Part shown: positions 1 to 14,330 of the stretch, piece by piece
Position numbering within the stretch: the stretch's first letter is position 1
Layout of the letters: each line of letters begins with the position of its first letter
Source: Paraspadella gotoi
Taxonomy: Eukaryota > Chaetognatha
Direction: 5' to 3'
Assembly (NCBI GenBank): GCA_051294375.1
Contig: CM119267.1
Span: forward strand, 20,151,476-20,215,475
DNA length: 64,000 nt
Position numbers and translations under genes: made by a program
The notes under the pieces: model-generated
Told to the model about the DNA's origin: nothing
Databases searched by the model: none
Seen by the model: only the letters and a program-made list of their open reading frames with translations

Positions 1-884
1 TTTAAATGCACTAAGTTCGATTTACTTTTTTTATTTTTTACAATAATTTCCCATTAGTATAATTGAACTGATAGATTGAAGTTGAAATTTTTGTGTGTCG
101 GTAAGACCACACACCAAACCCACAACGTGATGACGTAAGCTTGAATAATAGAGTTTAGTGGGAAACGGTACCAGTGGACAATGATTTAAATGAAAAAATA
201 TATGAGTCACATTTAACTTGGAATCTTTTTTCTATTTATATTTTAACCCTATGACATAGGGATTGAGAATTGAAATTTTTGGTGAGCCGGTAGAAAGTGA
301 GTGAAGAAGTAGAACTATAAAGTTTTTGACGGAATGTCAAGTTGAAAAAATTATGCAAGTTGAAAATAATGATGCAAAGTTAAAAAAATCGTTAAAAGCA
401 TAAGGTCGTCACTTATTGCATAAAAAGAGAGGAGCAGAGAGGAGAGAAAGAGAGAGTGAGAGAGAAGAGAAGAGAGTGAGAGAGAAAGAGAAGAGTGAGA
501 GGAGAGAGAGAGAGAAGAGACATAAAATAAAAAAAGTCTTAAAAGACTCAAGATCGAGTCCAGAGCCCACTATCATAGCAAAATTAATGAAAAAATCCGG
601 AAAAGAAACAGAAGAATCATGCGATAACGAATTTGTTGATGGTACTAGTAATTGATTGAGGCTAATACTAATTGACTGATGTATAGAATTTATTGATGTA
701 ATAGAATTGATTATTGATTCGAGTGATAACAATTACTTGATGCGATGATAGTCCATTCACTGCTGTGAATGAATAGTCATGATCCAGTGGATGCGCATGA
801 TTGATCATTATATGATGCGATGAGTTGTCAATCATTGATGCGATGAATATCAACTAAAAAACAAACAAATGCGTGTATGATGAA

Positions 885-908
885 GGAGAGAGAGAGAGAG
901 AGAGAGAC

Positions 909-950
<42 letters not shown>

Positions 951-978
951 AAGAGAGAGAGAGAAAGAAAAAGAGAGC

Positions 979-1018
<40 letters not shown>
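885..1018. repeat. (GA)n microsatellite
   Basis: Nearly pure GA repeat with short interruptions, internal to the 1-1950 repeat element. The matching CT array in the inverted copy lies at 56,091-56,176. Confidence 0.9.
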
Positions 1019-1019
<1 letters not shown>

Positions 1020-1371
1020 AAGACAATAAAATCCACGAAAAATCTCGGATGAAAATAAGGGATTTGTTATTGAATAAAAGCCGAATAACTGGCAATGAAC
1101 TAAAAAGTTTTTAGAAGGAAAAAATAATCAAGAATTTTTCCCCAAAAACAAACGATCCAACGCAAAAGCGATACGACAGCATAAGGGACAGACCAACCCA
1201 CAGAGAGAAAAAAACAGAGAGACAGAGAGAGAGGAGAAAAAGAGAAGAGAGAGAGACAGCCGCTGCAGAGAAGAAGAGAAAGCGAAAGAGGATATTAATA
1301 ATAATTAAAAAGAGAGAAGAGAGAAGAAGCTCTACAGGCCCCTTTAAACCTCGTTATAACTAAATCAGCAC

Positions 1372-1442
1372 GTACTTATGGCGCACGAGTACGTGAGGCT
1401 TATATACTAAGGACGCGGGTTCGTGGCCTGTTCGCGATATTT
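1372..1442 (+). repeat. tRNA-like Pol III promoter remnant in repeat element
   Basis: The segment has a B-box-like GCGGGTTCGTGGCC and an upstream A-box-like stretch. The homologous segment on the minus strand near 55,680-55,755 preserves a better B-box (CCGGTTCGCGCCC). No complete cloverleaf can be drawn, so this looks like the head of a tRNA-derived SINE or a decayed tRNA and not a working tRNA gene. Confidence 0.35.
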
Positions 1443-2509
1443 ATTTACAATTCTCCGTGTTACTTACTTATTTATATGTAAAAAAAGAGAGAGAAGAAGA
1501 GAGAGAGACAACGCTGCAGGACCGGAACTTCTATATATAAGGAGAAGAGCGACTATATAAAACACGTTTTTGTTTTGTAAATAAACATAAAACATAAGAT
1601 TATGATAGAGAATTATTAAGATCTTAATCCACTATATGAAGAATCAACAACCTAAATGAATCACACCTTTCAGAAGCCATGATTGCTAAAACCGAAAAGC
1701 TAAACCGAAAACGGACCGGGCTTTGCCGCCTGCGCTCGATAATAGAGGGATATGTTGTATTGTCTTTGTATAAAAAATAACAAAACATTTAATTAACTTC
1801 CTGACTCCAATACATCGAGAAATTAATCTATTAATATAATTATATATTATATAATTATTAATTAATTAATCTATTAATTAAAATTAATTAATCAATTAAT
1901 TAATTATTTCGTAGGATCCGACATAAGATATATGTTAAGATTATGACACAAGAAATTTAAAAAACAGAAAATGAAAATAAACTGTAGAGAGAAAAATTGA
2001 CGTAAGTGCGATTAATTAAAATTGGGTTATATAACAATCTCAAATTTTTTCATCATTATAATATTACTGTTACATATAACACAATTACGAACTGCCAGGA
2101 ATAAAAATTTCTTTTAATAATTATATTAATTGTTATATTAATATGTAATGAATATCTAAACATTTGTATAAAGAATAACACAAAATATTCGGAGTCGAAT
2201 AAATATTTTAAAACTTAAAAAAAAAACTTGCTTATTTTGACGCACATTGAAATATATAGTTTAAACCCGAATCACCCTGTGGTCCAATTGGATTAACTCA
2301 TTTAATTAATCCGATGAGGGACGAGGACGACGACGACGACATTCAAAGATTGGAAAGGTAATTGAGCCCAACGGATATCTGTCACATGCGCGAAATAAAA
2401 AAATTCGATGAATCCGAGACATAGGAGACGCTGTCTTTGTCTCTGTCTCTGTCAGTGTCACTTTATTTTCTCTCTCTCTCTCTCGTCTCTCTTCTCTCTC
2501 TCTCTCTCG

Positions 2510-2549
<40 letters not shown>

Positions 2550-3272
2550 TATCTCCAAATCGGCGGGAGAGAAGCGGGAGAAACGCGGTCGAATTTCATT
2601 CCCACGCTTTCGATGTATTAATTAATTAACGTGTCGTGTATTTTTTATTTTTTATCTTATGTTTTTTTTATCCGCCAGTTTCAAGGAAACTTTTTATATC
2701 ATAATACTTTGTTTTATTCAATTATGATTCGGACATTATGACGGATGGATGGACATACGTAGGACGTTAAGTCCAGCTGCGACGGATTATTTTTTATTAC
2801 GTTTTTTGTCGGTTGCGAAGTAAACACATCATCGTAAATTTTTTTCACGAAGTCATAGAAAAAGTTGACCATAAAAGGTTGAGTGACGTTTAAGACGACG
2901 AAAGAAAATAGAGAAAGAAAATGAGAACGGATAAAAAGGGGAAAAAAAGGAAAAAAAGGAAAAAAGGAAAAAGAGGAAAGAAAAAAAAAGAAAGAAAAAA
3001 GCCCATAATAATAAAAACGACATAAAAAACATAATAGATATCAATCATAACGAAACATAAAAAAAAAAAAAAACAAAGAAAAAAAACAAAATAATTAAAG
3101 CGAGAAAACAAAGAAATTAAAAAAAAAAAAAAATTCGGCGAAAATGATTTTTGAGAAAAAATTTTTTGTGTTGATTCTCCATGAAAGAATTCGAGAATTG
3201 CAACCCGTCGAACCAAAGATGCGCCCATTCTCCATAATCAAGTAATTAGAAGAAACTTGGCCCGCTTCGATG

Positions 3273-3282
3273 AAAGAGAAAG

Positions 3283-3343
<61 letters not shown>

Positions 3344-3361
3344 GAGAGAGAGAGAGAGAGC
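3273..3361. repeat. (GA)n microsatellite, left palindrome arm
   Basis: GA repeat that pairs with the longer CT repeat at 4,489-4,610 in the right arm. Confidence 0.9.
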
Positions 3362-3880
3362 GCGTCGATTTAGACTGAAGAAACAGGGAAGGGAGAGAAA
3401 AAAGGGGAGGCGAATTTAAATGATATCACACTGGGGTTAGACTCTACGATAATTATAAATTTAACACGTCTAAATTCCTTAATTTGTTCCCAAGATAACG
3501 ATGGGCTCGAGACCCGTTCGAAATATAACTCCTTGTATTCCCTTGCTCTCATCCGAAAACAAATCACACATTAACCACCCTTCACCACATCACTTTTCAC
3601 ATCGGGACAAACCACCGCTTAACCCCACCCTCTCGGCACATCCGCCAGTCCCTCGGCGCATCCGCCCGGCCTCTTCGGCGCTCCGGTACATCCTTCCCGC
3701 TTCTACAGCCCCGACGGCACGGCGCCCCATCTAGGGCCCCGCTCTCGTTTGTATTTTCAGTTGTACAAATAAATTTTTCATTTTATTTCTCGTCGTTTTT
3801 GGGAAACCTGATCGATGGCGGACGCCGAAAAACAAGGAAGCGTTGATTGTTTTTCACTTTTCAAAAGTTTATGAAGAGAG

Positions 3881-3932
<52 letters not shown>

Positions 3933-3942
3933 AGAGAGAAGC

Positions 3943-3976
<34 letters not shown>

Positions 3977-4482
3977 TTTGAAAAGTGAAAAACAATCAAC
4001 GCTTCCTTGTTTTTCGGCGTCCGCCATCGATCAGGTTTCCCCAAAATCGACGAGAAATAAAATGAAAAATTTATTTGTACAACTGAAGATACAAACGAGA
4101 GCGGGGCCCTAGAATGGGGCGCCCGTGCCGTCGGGGCTGTAGAAGCGGGAAGGATGTACCGGAGCGCCGAAGAGGCGGGCGGATGCGCCGAGGGACTGGC
4201 GGATGTGCCGAGAGGGATGGGGTTAAGCGGTGGTTTGTCCCGATGTGAAAAGTGATGTGGTGAAGGGTTGGTTAATGTGTGATTTGTTTTCGGATGAGAG
4301 CCAAGGGAATACAAGGAGGTTATATTTCGAACGGGTCTCGAGCCCATCGTTATCTTGGAACAAATTAAGGGAATTTAGACGTTAAATTTTATAATTATCG
4401 TAGAGTCTAACCCCAGTGTGATATCATTTAAATTCGCCTCCCCTTTTTTCTCTCCCTTCCCTGTTTCTTTCAGTCTAAATCG

Positions 4483-4610
<128 letters not shown>

Positions 4611-6284
4611 CGAAGCGGGCCAAGTTTCTTCTTAATTACTTGATTATGGAGAATGGCGCATCTTTGGTTCGACGGGTTGCAATTCTCGAATTCTTTCATG
4701 GGAGATTCAACACAAAAAAATTTTCTCTCAAAAATCATTTTCGCCGAATTTCTTTTTTTTTTTTTAATTTCTTTTTGTTTTCTCGCCTTTAATTATTTTG
4801 TTTTTTTCTTTGTTTTTTTTTTTTTTTCATGTTTCGTTATGATTGATATCTTGTATGTTTTTTATGTCGTCTTTTATTATTATGGGCTTTTCTTTCTTTT
4901 TTTTTCTTTCCTCTTTTTCCTTTTTTCCTTTTTTTCCTTTTTTTCCCCCTTTTTATCCGTTCTCATTTTTCTTTCTCTATTTTCTTTCGTTCGTCTTAAA
5001 CGTCACAACCTTTTATGGTCAACTTTTTCTATGACTCGTGAAAAAAATTTACGATTGATGTTTTACTTCGCAACGACAATAAAACGTAATAAAAATAATC
5101 CGTCGCAGCTGGACCTTAACGTCTACGTATGTCCATCCATCCGTCTAAATGTCCGAATCATAATTGAATAAAACAAAGTATTATGATATAAAAAGTTTCC
5201 TTGAAACTGCGGATAAAAAAAAACATAAGATAAAAAATAAAAAATACACGACGTTAATTAATTAATACATCGAAACGCGTGGGAATGAAAATTCGACCGC
5301 GTTTCTCCCGCTTCTCTCCGCCGATTGGAGATAGAGAGAGTCAGAGATGAAGATGGACGAGCAGAGCAGAGAGAGCCAGCGGCAGACGACGATTCGATCA
5401 GAAGGAGAGATCGAGACGCATGAGAGACTGAAGAGACCTACGAGATCGACGAACGAGAGAGAGAGAGAGAAAATAAAAGTGAGCACCTGACAGAAGACTA
5501 GAGACAAAGACAGCGTCTCCCTATGTCTCGGATTCATCGAATTTTTTTATTTCGCGATGTGACAGATATCCGTTGGCTCAATTACCTTTCAATCTTTGAA
5601 TGTCGTCGTCGTCGTCCTCGTCCTCATCGGATTAATTAAATGAGTTAATCCAATTCGGACCACAGGGTGATTCGGGTTTAAACTATTATTTCAATGCGTC
5701 AAAATAGCAGTTTTTTTTAAGTTTTAAAATATTTATTCGACTCGAATATTGTGTGTTATTTTTAATTACAAATTTTAATTTCAATTACAATTTAAAATTA
5801 ACAATTAGATATGATATTTTATTACAAAAGAAATTTTTATTCCTTGGGACAGTTCTGTACATTGTGTAATAACTGTAACGAGTTCTATTAAGGTTAATGA
5901 TGAAAAAATTTGAGATTGTAAGATAAACCACAATTTTAAATGTCTTTATTTTTCAACCCTTACGTCAACATTTTCTCTCTACAGTTTATTTTTCAATTCT
6001 GTCGCTTGTTTTTTAAATTTCTTGATTTTTCGATCATAACTTTAAAAAATGCCGGAATTAATTTTCTCAAAAAGTAAAACTTATGACTTACTTTACGTAT
6101 CAAAATTGAAAAATCTAAATTTTCTCACTGAAATTCATGAAGATTTTTTCCTTCAATTATCATTTCCGAATTAATCTTGAGTGTCGTCGTGATTTCTTGC
6201 AATCTCCTTCAATCGCCTCCATCTTTGCACAACAATCTCAAAATTCAACCTAGCGAATAATTTAGAGAATTTTTTTTTTCTGGA

Positions 6285-6690
6285 AATAAAAAAGACAATT
6301 TGACAATTAAGACAATAAGAAGATTAAACGATTAAACGATGAGTATTGAGGCAAGAAAAATTGCACATAATGGCACTAAAAAATAAATTCAAACAATTAA
6401 GGATCATTGCGGACATTGCAAATTGGAAAGTATTAAATATATCAATGAAATCATGAGTGAATATTATCATTAACACTAGGCCATTTGCCATTTTTTTTTT
6501 TTTAGTCATAGACAGAAAAACTTGGCAAATGAAAAAAAAAAAGTAAAATACTATCATTATGGTACCCTAACATTTATACTAGGCCATTGCCTTCTTTTTT
6601 TTTTTAAGTCATAGACAGAACTTGTCAATTTTTTTTTTTTTTAACTGATCATAAATAGAAAGGCATAAATACCAGATTAAGCTGACGAAC
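6285..6690 (+). repeat. Interspersed repeat, inverted copy at 14.0-14.3 kb
   Basis: Matches the reverse complement of about 13,990-14,330. Shared segments include the GACATTGCAAATTGG region and the ACTAGGCCATT motif next to oligo-T tracts and AGTCATAGACAGA. The ACTAGGCCATT plus AGTCATAGACAGA part is duplicated within this copy (near 6,475 and 6,580), so it carries a partial tandem repeat. No ORF. Confidence 0.7.
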
Positions 6691-8600
<1,910 letters not shown>

Positions 8601-8613
8601 CCTCCAATTTATC

Positions 8614-8619
8614 TTTATT
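8614..8619 (-). promoter_or_regulatory. Poly(A) signal AATAAA of aldolase
   Basis: TTTATT on the plus strand reads AATAAA on the minus strand, about 52 bases beyond the aldolase stop codon at 8,671-8,673. Position and sequence fit a canonical polyadenylation signal. Confidence 0.55.
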
Positions 8620-8670
8620 CCTCCATTTTTCTTTCTTTCCTCCTCCTCCTCCTCCTTCTCCTCCTCCTCC

Positions 8671-8911
8671 TCAATAACTGTGATTGGCCACGAAGAGCGA
8701 CTTTGCTCCAGCGGCTCCCGCGAGGTCACCAGCGTACGAGCCAACCGCCGCTGCTCCGTTGGCCTGGCTGCGTTTGCGGAGCTCGCCCTTAGCGGCGTCG
8801 ACGTTAGCGTCGGCGCCGCTCCAGGCTTGAAGGACGGACGCCTGGTGGGAGCAGGGAGAGACGGAGGGAAAGAGAGAGATAAATTAATGCAGGAAACAAG
8901 AAGACAAGGTC

Positions 8912-9007
<96 letters not shown>

Positions 9008-11423
9008 AATTGAAAAAAAAAACCAACTAAAAATTAAGGAACAAAAGAAAAATTAAGCATATAGAATAGAATTAAAGGCCAGAAAAAAAAAAGGGCAGCA
9101 AAGTTGACAAACCCATCTCGGACTAGTCAATTGCCTCCAACCCTTACAACCTGCAACGCCCTCCCGTAAGAGAAGGTCAACGCCCAGGGTTTCCGCCCCT
9201 GGAATTTGTTTATGGCGTCGAGATTCACGGTGGCGTCCTCCTCCGATTGTCCTCCGGAGAGGAAGACGACGCCGGCGACGGCGGGCGGAACCGTCCGCTG
9301 CAGCGCCGTCACCGTCGCCGCAGCCACCTCAGCGGGCGCCGCTCGGGTCTGGCATTCCTGACCCGGGGTGATCATGTTGGGTTTGAGGAGGGTTCCTGTG
9401 TGAAGAGAGGGTGAGAGGTGCGGTGAAGGAGTGCGTGGGATAAAAAAGGAAAGATGGGTAAGTTAAAAAAAAGGGTAAGGAAAATCGGTAGAAGATGAGG
9501 TTAATGAAAGTGTAGAAAGGGACTCCGAAGAAAAATGAGAAAAAAAGGGATAAGAAATACGTAAATCGTCGAAAAGAAAGAAAATTGAAGATGAAGAAAA
9601 TAATGTTGACAATTTTGGCAAAACTGTTACAAGTTGCATATAAGGGGAAAAAAAATTGATAGAAAGGCAAACCCTTCAAGTGACTTATGAGATAAGAAAA
9701 GAACAAAGATAAATGATACTAAGTCAAAGTAAGATTTGCTCGAAATTTTTTGGTTCCCAAATATTCCGTAAACGTTCCTTCAACTCCCCTTCGACATTCC
9801 CCCCACCTCTCAAACTCGTCCTCACCTTCGAGATACACGTTGTGCTCGTTGAGCGCCCGATAGACGTAGGACAGGACACGCTGAGTCACGCTCAAGCAAG
9901 TCCTCAAGTCGTGGGCGCCGTCTTGAAGGACCTCCGGTTCGACGATGGGGACGAGGCCAGCCTGTTGGCAGATCGTCGCGTATCTGTGAGGTGGAAAGGA
10001 TGATGACAAATACATCGAATTCTAAATATTTGAGAAAGGAGTTTGAGTCTCGGAAATGTTGGAATTGCCAATGGCAGGGATAATTGAGATTTCTGTCCAC
10101 CACGCAGCTCTCTACCATGCTTTTGTTTGTTTGTTTTTTGTTTGTTTTTTTTTTTTTCTTTTATGTTTTTTTTTTTTTTTTTTTTCTTTTTTGAAGATCC
10201 CCTTTCTCACGACGGCCGAGGCACTTTTTGGGTGTCTATTAACGCTTTTTAAATTTTATGAACTAATGTTTTTTTCTATTTCTTTAAAATTAGTTCAAGG
10301 GTAACGCCAGATGGCCGGTTAGCTCAGCTGGTTAGAGCGTGGTGCTAATAACGCCAAGGTCGCGGGTTCGACCCCCACACTGGCCACGATCCAGTTTTTA
10401 TTTTATTGACTAACCGTGCCAAAACATTGGCGTTTTCAATCATGGCAAGCTGAGAGGGTCTTCCTCCGCCGATCTTGAGAACGCATCGCCATTTGGCAAA
10501 GTCGGCTCCGTCCTTCTTGTACTGCCGACAGGCATCGGCGAGATTGTCGAGACCTTGGGTCGTCACCTCTTCGTCCGTTCCCGCCAGTGGGACCACGCCT
10601 TTGTCCACTTTAATGCCCACCTTTGGACGAGTTGATTTCAAATGAATACAGAATTTAATATATACGTAAATGAAAGTTTATTATCCAGTATATATGTAGT
10701 TAAAAGTCAAACGTTTATGAAATTGATTCGTACAATAAAATATAATTTACCTCGCGGCGACTTTAAACAAAAGAGCACGACTACAATACGAAAGACAGAC
10801 AGAACCTCTGCCGTACAATTCGCGAATCACCGATCACAACAAAAGACCATCTCTCCGACTGACCAGCGCCCCATTGTCGCGAATGATCTTGACGAAGGGC
10901 GTCCCGTCGTCGGCCTTTTGATACATCGTCTCGTGAAAGAGGATGACACCGCCGATGTGATCGAAAGCTTCTTTGCCTGAAAAAAAGGTGAGGCGAACGT
11001 CTTTCGTCGTCTCTTCAAATATAATTTCAATAAATATAAATAATATGTTACTGACCGGAAGTGAAGAGAAGCTGACGATATTTTCGTCGATTATCTTCGT
11101 TGTTTTCGACGCCGATGGCCGACAATCTTTTGCCCATCGTTCCTAAACAAAAAATAAAGCTCATTCGTTTAGTTTGTTCTGTTGACAAACAAATGTCGAA
11201 ATTTATAATCATCATCGAAACTTATCCAATAACTTTAGCTCCCTTCAAATTCCTCATTCCCTAAATCCATCCCTAAATCCATCTCTAAATCCATCCCTAA
11301 ATCCAACCCCAGTTCCCCACCCGTGGATTCGTCGGCGGCGAGGATTCCTTTTCCCGGCGCCACGATGGCGTTGGCGATCGACGCCAACTCTTTCTTTTGC
11401 TCCTCGTTCAACGCTGGCGGCAT
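8671..11423 (-). CDS. Fructose-bisphosphate aldolase, class I
   Basis: Glycolytic enzyme that cleaves fructose-1,6-bisphosphate to DHAP and glyceraldehyde-3-phosphate through a Schiff base. Seven exons on the minus strand join in phase: 11,321-11,423; 11,056-11,142; 10,864-10,976; 10,415-10,620; 9,826-9,983; 9,151-9,395; 8,671-8,841. They give 360 residues, normal for animal class I aldolases (about 361-363). Start [22 protein letters not shown] at 26-34; active-site Asp31, Lys105 (GIKVDKG), Lys144 (KWRCVLK), Glu185/Glu187 (VEPE), Schiff-base Lys227 (LLKPNM) and Arg301 (GRAL) all sit at the muscle-enzyme position minus two. The C-terminus ends VANHSY, keeping the functional terminal Tyr (NHAY in vertebrates). 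All donors are GT and all acceptors AG. No frameshift was seen. A tRNA-Ile lies antisense in intron 4. Cytosolic. Very sure of family; the vertebrate paralogue names A/B/C do not apply. Confidence 0.97.
8913..9008. repeat. (GAAA)n microsatellite in aldolase intron 6
   Basis: About 95 bp of GAAA tetranucleotide repeat between aldolase exons 6 and 7. Frames reading through it as KERKKERK are not coding. Confidence 0.95.
10313..10386 (+). tRNA. tRNA-Ile (AAT)
   Basis: The acceptor GGCCGGT pairs with ACTGGCC (one G-T pair), followed by discriminator A. The D arm is TAGCTCAGCTGGTTAGAG, the anticodon loop CTAATAA carries AAT at 10,347-10,349, and the T arm is CGGGTTCGACCCC. It is nearly identical to the animal tRNA-Ile-AAT as I know it. 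No intron and no encoded CCA. It lies in intron 4 of aldolase on the opposite strand, 28 bases from the end of exon 4. Confidence 0.97.
11257..11304. repeat. 12-bp tandem repeat in aldolase intron 1
   Basis: Four near-identical copies of TAAATCCATCCC (one with TCTC). They fall just after the exon 1 donor site, so the read-through frame giving [10 protein letters not shown] is intronic. Confidence 0.85.
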
Positions 11424-11506
11424 CTTTGGACGGCGGTGGCGGGCTGGCGGTAGAGGGGTCGGATTGGCGGCGGCTGGTTAGGCGAGGGTTGGCTGGGAAC
11501 GGGAGA

Positions 11507-11622
11507 GAAGCATGATGACATCGATCACAATATTAGAAGAATGATGACATCGATCACAATATTAGAAGCATGATGACATCGATCACAATATTAGAAGAAT
11601 CATGACATCGATCACAATATTG
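11507..11622. repeat. 29-bp tandem repeat upstream of aldolase
   Basis: Four consecutive copies of a 29-bp unit containing GATGACATCGATCACAA. Copies alternate GAAGCATG and GAAGAATG; the fourth has ATCATGAC. The array begins 84 bases upstream of the aldolase start codon, in the likely promoter or 5' UTR. Each unit contains the self-complementary core ATCGAT. Confidence 0.9.
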
Positions 11623-12151
11623 ATCGTTGGTTTTTGTCATCCCTAATCATTTAACGATTAAAGAGAAAAAATGTAGAGTATTTTTTCGATTTTCTCTTTG
11701 TAGGCCAAAGTCAAAATACTATTAAAATATTTAAAAACACGAATATATTTTTTCTTTTTGTTTATAAAAATTAAATAGTTCTTTAAAAAATGAGAAAAAA
11801 ATGAAGCGGCGAATTCATTGACATTTTAGATTCGCATGAGTTTCGCGTTCAAAGTCGAATGAAATGTTGATCAGTCACACCGCGTTTTAAAGTAATAAAA
11901 TCATTTTTAATTTACGTAAAATAATAAAATACTCTACGATTTATTCTTTTCCGGCTAAAGAATTAGAATACCTTCTCTATTTTGTTAATGAAGTTTTACT
12001 AAAATAAATTTTTAAACATTAACCACCTGAATTCGCTTCAATCCCGATGTGGATCGAAACGATGTCCCGAAAATATCGGTCCGACCGAGAAAAAGAGAGA
12101 GGTCGAAGAAGCCTGTTGCTTGAGCCTCAATTTGAGGAAGTTTTTTAACAA

Positions 12152-12152
<1 letters not shown>

Positions 12153-12216
<64 letters not shown>
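12153..12216. repeat. Compound (GA)n(AT)n microsatellite
   Basis: A GA run (12,153-12,188) passes directly into an AT run (12,189-12,216). Confidence 0.9.
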
Positions 12217-12219
<3 letters not shown>

Positions 12220-13068
12220 TGAGGAAGATTATAAACTAACTTCGTTTTTCCACACTTCAAGGTCATTAACTGGGCGCGTTCGATTTCCCAGCTGATTAAA
12301 AAAAAATTCCGGACGATACTTTGGATGCTGGAAACAATAATAATCATATTACGAAGTTTCTTTAGACTTCGTGCCTTCGGGGTCGCTAGTTCGAGGCGTC
12401 TCCCATCCAAAAAAGAACGACAAGAGTTTCTGAAACTTTTAATATTTTATTGTGATCCAAAAACCCGTAGAAACTAAGTTTCAGACGGGCAGGCGCTTAG
12501 TAAACGATTCGCTCAAGAGATTGAATGACGATTCATGAGAAACCGCACCAAAAATTAACCGGCTTCAATCACTAAAAAAAAGGACTTGGTCAACGGTCAT
12601 ATTTGACCTTAAAAAAGAGAGAAATGAGTGGCGATAGTTCTACACATATGATGAAGAATCATTACTTATTTTTAGCGTTTGGGGAAACTCATTAAAAAAT
12701 TACCAACTATCAAATTATCGAACAATTATTTTTAGTCTCTTCTTGAACCATGGACAATCAGACATGCTATGCTTTTTCCGAGAGAATATAACCGGATGGG
12801 AAATGACGGCTGAGAATGTTGTCAAAGCTGCAAGATAATTTGAGGCTAATTAAAATAGACAAAAAGTATTAACCAATGATCGTTTTTATCTAACCTTTTC
12901 CCAAGTCGGTTCCATACTTAACAAAGATGCACGAACGTCATAATCTATTATTTTCCGAGTCTTTAGTCGAGGATTTCCTGTTGCTTCCAAGTTTTTCCGA
13001 GATTAGCGACATCCAGTCGAGGAGCGGAGAAATAATCGGAGGCTCAACTTTTTGGTTTTTTCTTTCGT

Positions 13069-13069
13069 T

Positions 13070-13145
<76 letters not shown>

Positions 13146-13170
13146 ACTTTCTTTCTTTCTTTCTTTCCTT
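13069..13170. repeat. (TTTC)n microsatellite
   Basis: About 100 bp of TTTC tetranucleotide followed by more degenerate TTTC/CTTT to about 13,268. Together with the GAAA array at 13,645-13,703 it forms a potential inverted pair about 0.5 kb apart. Confidence 0.95.
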
Positions 13171-13644
13171 CTATCCCTCTCTCTCTCTTTCTTTTTTTCT
13201 TTCTTTCTCTCTTTTTTTCTTTCTTTCTTTCGATCTTTCTTTTTTTCTTTTTCTTTTTTCTTTCTTTCATTCCCTTCAGCCTCACCGATTTATACAAACG
13301 ACTTCCAGCGTTGTTCCATCTCAAGACGACGACGACCTCACCTCGCCCACCTCCTGGGGCAGTCCATCAGCGCAGGCATCAGCGGAGAGACGTCGCAGAA
13401 GGAGGGAGAGAGAGAGAGAGAGAGAGAGAAGGCGAAATCGGGATCAATGAACGCGTAAAATTGGGGAAGGAATGTTTGGCGATTTACAACTCAGGGCGAG
13501 AAAAGAGGAAGTGAAAGGAATGAAAAGAAATAAACGAACCAAGAAAAAAAGAGAGGAAGAAAGAAAAAAAGATAGAAAGAAAAACCAAAAAATGAAGTAA
13601 AAAAAGGGCATGAAAGAAAGAAAGAAAAAAAGGGAGGGAGGATG

Positions 13645-13645
13645 A

Positions 13646-13701
<56 letters not shown>

Positions 13702-13703
13702 AA
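13645..13703. repeat. (GAAA)n microsatellite
   Basis: Tetranucleotide GAAA array, complementary in sequence to the TTTC array near 13.1 kb. Confidence 0.95.
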
Positions 13704-13989
13704 AGAAAGAACGAAATCTTGCTCTTTGTTTGGAGTTATTTTCGATAATCTCATCCAAGTCGTTTCAAAGATAGTCTTCATTATTAAGGAGCTGACTCGT
13801 GTATCTGATTTTGATGATCAAAGGCAAGCTCTTTTCTCGGCGACAGTACACTATCGACTGCATCGAAATGGCTTTTTTACCGCATTAACTCAACTTACGT
13901 TTTTTGAGAGGTTTTCATTTGTTGTCTTTTTCCTATTTTATCATAACTTTATTGTAAGGGTAATTGTAAGGGTAATTCCAATAATTTTA

Positions 13990-14330
13990 ATCTGGTACTT
14001 ATGCCTTTGTATTTATGATCAGTTAAAAAAAAAAAAATTGACAAGTTTCTGTCTATGACTTAAAAAAAAAAGGCAATGGCCTAGTATAAATGTTAGGAAC
14101 CATAATGATAATATTCACTCATGATTTTCATTGATATACTTAATACTTTTCCAATTTGCAATGTCCGCAATGATCCTTAATTGTTTGAATTTTATTTTTA
14201 GTGCAATTAGTCTTGCTCAATACTCATTTATTGTTTAAATGTCATATTGTTTCAAATCGTTTAATCTTCTTATTGTCTTAATTGTCAAATTGTCTCTTTT
14301 ATTTCAGAAAAAAAAAATATTGTGCTAAAG
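13990..14330 (-). repeat. Interspersed repeat, inverted copy of 6.3-6.7 kb
   Basis: The reverse complement matches 6,285-6,690, including the oligo-T and AGTCATAGACAGA block. It is shorter because it lacks the internal duplication seen in the other copy. Confidence 0.7.

Larger units (their letters stand above)
1..1950 (+). repeat. Interspersed element, inverted copy at 55.1-57.0 kb
   Basis: This stretch matches the reverse complement of about 55,110-57,000 over its whole length. Shared landmarks in the same order are the ATGAGTCACATTT segment near 205, the long GA array at 885-1018, the tRNA-like segment near 1375-1440 and the CGGGCTTTGCC segment near 1718. The copies differ by many indels and substitutions, so this is an old repeat family rather than a recent duplication. 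No convincing ORF is present; the listed frames are translations of GA repeats. The class of element is unknown. Confidence 0.75.

Noticed and set aside
409-1095. Several ORFs of Ser/Leu or Arg/Glu repeats
   Set aside because: They are translations of GA/CT microsatellites in every frame; the same occurs at all GA/CT arrays of the window.
3501-4347. ORFs (starting MGSRPVRNIT) in both palindrome arms
   Set aside because: They are present because the arms are inverted copies; the frames are not equally open in both arms and run into GA repeats, with no family motif.
13317-13405. GC-rich, exon-like patch on the minus strand with a GAG|GTGAGG donor
   Set aside because: Too short to judge and no partner exon; acceptor ambiguous.
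12927-13514. 195-residue ORF with Phe/Leu/Ser repeats
   Set aside because: Translation of the TTTC microsatellite; only the first 45 residues are non-repetitive and show no motif.
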